Assembly: GCF_025629245.1 (NCBI RefSeq)
Contig: NZ_JANZXN010000024.1
Location: forward strand, 614-34,922
DNA: 34,309 bases
Direction of reading: 5' to 3'
Origin: Natronobiforma cellulositropha
GTDB lineage: Archaea > Halobacteriota > Halobacteria > Halobacteriales > Natrialbaceae
Part shown: in pieces, positions 32,204 through 34,309 of the stretch
Layout: every line of letters starts with the position of its first letter
Numbering within the stretch: the stretch's first letter is position 1
Program-made: the position numbers and the translations under genes
The notes under the pieces: model-generated
The model's database searches: none
Told to the model about the DNA's origin: nothing
Seen by the model: the letters and a program-made list of their open reading frames with translations, nothing else

Positions 32204-33247
32204 TCACTCGCGGAGTTCGGCCACGTCGAACACCGGTTTACACGTCTCTCCGGCGAGGAACGCCTCGAACGCCGCGTCGGCCTCGAGCAGCGAGAACCGC
32301 TCGTCGAGCATCGTCTCGCCGTCGACACGCCCGTCGCCGAGCAGCCTGATCGCGCGCTCGAAGTCCTCGTACGTCGAGGCGTAGGAACACTGGAGGTCGA
32401 CTTCGGCGCGCACCAGCGGCGAGTAGGCCATCGTCGTCTCGCCGGTCTGGCCGACGAGGACGATCTGGCCGCCTTTCCGGACCTCCGTCGCTGCCATCGT
32501 CAGCCCCGAGGGGTGGCCGGTGGTGTCGAAGACCACGTCGTAGCCGATCCCGTCCGTGTGGCGCTCGCGTGCGGACTCGAGCGCCTCGCCGCCGACGACG
32601 ACCGTCTCGAAGCCGAGTTCCTCGGCGAGCGGGAGGCGGTAGGTCTCGTCGCGCTCGACGCCCGCCACCAGCACCGACCCGCCCTGTGCGCGGGCGACCT
32701 GGGCCGTCAGCAGGCCGATCGGTCCCGGTCCCGCGACCAGCACCCGGTCGCCCGCCCGCGCCCGGGAGTTCTCGACGACCGCCCGGACGCCGACGCTCGT
32801 CGGCTCGACCAGCGCCGCGTGTGCCTCCTCGAGTGCGTCGGGAACGGGGTGGAGCGCCGTCTCGGGCACGGCCAGTGAGCCCGCGAACGCGCCGTCGTGG
32901 TCGACGCCCGTGATCTGGGCGTCCCGACAGACGTTCTCCGCCCCGATCGAACACTGGTAACACGAACCACAGCCGCGGATCGGCCGCTCGACGACCCGGT
33001 CACCGACCGAAAACTGTGTGACCGCGTCACCGACGTCGACGACGCGGCCGGTGTACTCGTGGCCGATGACCGTCGGTAGCTCCATCCGCTCGAACGCCGA
33101 CTTGAACCGGTAGATTCCCGCGTCGCTGCCACAGAGTCCGGCGTAGTCGACGTCGATCAGTGCCTCCTCCGGTCCTGGTGTCGGGCGCTCGAGGTCGCGT
33201 AACTCCATCGCCCCCTCGGTCCGTGCCACTTTCGCGAGTCCACGCAT
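32204..33247 (-). CDS. Zinc-dependent medium-chain dehydrogenase (sugar/polyol or threonine type)
   Basis: 347-aa MDR enzyme. Catalytic zinc ligands C39, H63 and E64 (LCGSD, IGHEY); structural zinc cysteines C93, C96, C99 and C107 in a GCGSCYQC...C lobe loop; NAD(P) Rossmann motif VAGPGPIGLL near residue 170. Relatives include sorbitol, threonine and galactitol dehydrogenases. The context (glycerate kinase, two Gfo/Idh enzymes) favours a sugar or polyol substrate. Minus-strand GTTGATATG (33270-33278) places the start at 33247. Upstream neighbour to the glycerate kinase with 113 bases between; each has its own TATA element. Confidence 0.9.
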   Translation of the reverse strand: MRGLAKVARTEGAMELRDLERPTPGPEEALIDVDYAGLCGSDAGIYRFKSAFERMELPTVIGHEYTGRVVDVGDAVTQFSVGDRVVERPIRGCGSCYQCSIGAENVCRDAQITGVDHDGAFAGSLAVPETALHPVPDALEEAHAALVEPTSVGVRAVVENSRARAGDRVLVAGPGPIGLLTAQVARAQGGSVLVAGVERDETYRLPLAEELGFETVVVGGEALESARERHTDGIGYDVVFDTTGHPSGLTMAATEVRKGGQIVLVGQTGETTMAYSPLVRAEVDLQCSYASTYEDFERAIRLLGDGRVDGETMLDERFSLLEADAAFEAFLAGETCKPVFDVAELRE

Positions 33248-33352
33248 TTGACGAGTAGTTCTCGCCGAATCATATCAACCTGTGGCTCCCGGCCATCCAC
33301 CGCCAGCCATCGACGCACCAGCTTTAATATCTCGAGCGGATTACGGCTACGT

Positions 33353-34309
33353 ATGTCTGTCTCAGACCCGCTCGAGACACCGGTAGCGGTCACTGCCGAG
33401 AACATCGGCGGCATCGACCGGACGACGGTCTCACTCGAGCCGGGCGTCAACGTCCTCACCGGGCGCAACGCCACGAACCGCACCTCGTTTCTCCAGGCGA
33501 TCATGGCCGCCCTCGGCAGCGACCGCCCCTCGCTGAAAGGCGACGCCGACCAGGGCAGTGCCACCCTCGCCTTCGGCGAGAATACGTACACGCGCTCGAT
33601 CAGCCGGCGAAACGGCCACCTCGTCTTCGACGGCGATCCCTACCTCGAGGACGCCGAACTGGCGGATCTCTTCGCCTTCTTGCTCGAGTCGAACGAGGCG
33701 CGCCGGGCCGTGGGCCGGGGGGACGATCTGCGCGAGCTGATCATGCGGCCGATCGACACCGACGAGATTCAGGCCCAGATCACCCTCTTAGAGACCGAAA
33801 AGCGCGATATCGACGAGCAACTGGCCGACCTCGAGCGCCTCGCCGAGCGCCTGCCCGAACTCGAAGCCGAGCGCGTCGGTCTCGACGACGAAATCGCCGA
33901 CCTCGAAGCCGAACTCGAGACCGTCGAGACCGAACTCGAGGAACTCGACGCCGACGTCGAGGAGAGCCAGGCGAAGAAATCCGACCTCGAGCGGACCTTC
34001 GCCGACCTCCGCCGGGCCCGCCAGCGCCTCGAGTCGGCCCGCTTCGACCTCGAGACCGAACGCGAGGCCCGGAGTGAACTCGAGCGCGAGCGCGAAGAGC
34101 TCGAAGAGCGACTCGAGACCATCGGCGGTGAGGAGACCGACTCGCCCGCCCGTCTGGAGGGAAGAGTGCAGGAACTCAGAGAGCGCAAACGCGCACTCGA
34201 CACCACGCTCAACGACCTCCAGAGCGTCATCCGCTTCAACGAGGAGCGCCTCGAGGAGGGCGGCATCGACCTCGGCGAGGCGCGCGCCGAAGGCGGCGAC
34301 CTGACCGAC
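33353..34309 (+). CDS. Archaea-specific SMC-related protein (ASRP), N-terminal part; gene runs off the window
   Basis: The first 319 residues of an SMC/Rad50-like ATPase: an N-terminal head domain (about residues 10-140) then a long coiled coil (about 140 to the edge, with repeated LE-rich heptads). The P-loop at residues 37-45 reads GRNATNRTS, replacing the G-K-T/S of a normal Walker A with N-R-T-S; haloarchaeal ASRP proteins as I remember them share this. The head also has LIMRPIDTDEIQAQI near residue 130. TTTAATAT (33323-33330) lies about 26 bases before ATG 33353. The Walker B half lies outside the window. Role in chromosome structure or repair is inferred from the fold. Confidence 0.85.
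   Translation, partial: MSVSDPLETPVAVTAENIGGIDRTTVSLEPGVNVLTGRNATNRTSFLQAIMAALGSDRPSLKGDADQGSATLAFGENTYTRSISRRNGHLVFDGDPYLEDAELADLFAFLLESNEARRAVGRGDDLRELIMRPIDTDEIQAQITLLETEKRDIDEQLADLERLAERLPELEAERVGLDDEIADLEAELETVETELEELDADVEESQAKKSDLERTFADLRRARQRLESARFDLETEREARSELEREREELEERLETIGGEETDSPARLEGRVQELRERKRALDTTLNDLQSVIRFNEERLEEGGIDLGEARAEGGDLTD

Overview
The window is a stretch of haloarchaeal chromosome. The DNA is very GC-rich, the predicted proteins are strongly acidic (Asp/Glu-rich, Lys-poor), and the zinc-binding lipoprotein carries a twin-arginine signal plus a lipobox. Most genes have an archaeal TATA-like element about 25-31 bases upstream of the start codon, which implies mostly leaderless transcripts. 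The protein families (halophilic 2Fe-2S ferredoxin, archaea-specific SMC-related protein, several haloarchaea-only small proteins) point to Halobacteria, plausibly a Natrialbales-type genome. The genus cannot be fixed from sequence alone.

Layout. Positions 1-570 are non-coding apart from a strongly foldable block (about 328-460) behind its own TATA box, which I call a candidate structured RNA. A small zinc-ribbon protein gene follows (569-730). Positions 916-3770 hold a zinc-type ABC importer (znuA, znuC, znuB). A palindrome upstream of znuA (848-863) reappears in related form downstream of znuB around a second TATA box (3784-3822). That second promoter faces a short region holding either a small RNA or a 52-codon ORF. 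Next come ferredoxin (4034-4423, minus), hisA, trkH (minus), a small membrane protein (minus), hisB, a zinc-ribbon/winged-helix protein (minus), an ACT-domain regulator, an IMPACT/YigZ protein and three very small membrane proteins.

The middle (11804-16495) has a CobW/COG0523 metal-chaperone GTPase with a His-rich loop, a translationally coupled pair (111-aa protein plus ArsA/Get3-like ATPase), and a CstA-type transporter behind an apparent operator. From 16492 to 27115 there are housekeeping and haloarchaea-specific genes: uracil phosphoribosyltransferase, a PiT phosphate permease, an Lrp/AsnC regulator, a CNNM/CorC-type CBS membrane protein, a Sua5/YrdC tRNA-modification enzyme, a Cas4-like Fe-S protein that has lost its nuclease residues, a NifU-domain protein, and several unknowns. 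An 82-bp nested perfect inverted repeat lies between two minus-strand genes at 26205-26286.

The right end (27468-33247) looks like a sugar or sulfated-sugar module. Two Gfo/Idh/MocA oxidoreductases flank a formylglycine-generating enzyme with both catalytic cysteines. They converge on a glycerate kinase and a zinc-dependent sugar/polyol dehydrogenase. No sulfatase is inside the window. The window ends inside an archaea-specific SMC-related coiled-coil protein whose P-loop lacks the usual lysine.

No rRNA, tRNA, CRISPR array, transposase or prophage gene was recognised. The least-explained items are the duplicated metal-type operators with the orphan promoter at 3784-4009, the structured block at 328-460, the nested inverted repeat at 26205-26286 and the nuclease-dead Cas4-like protein.
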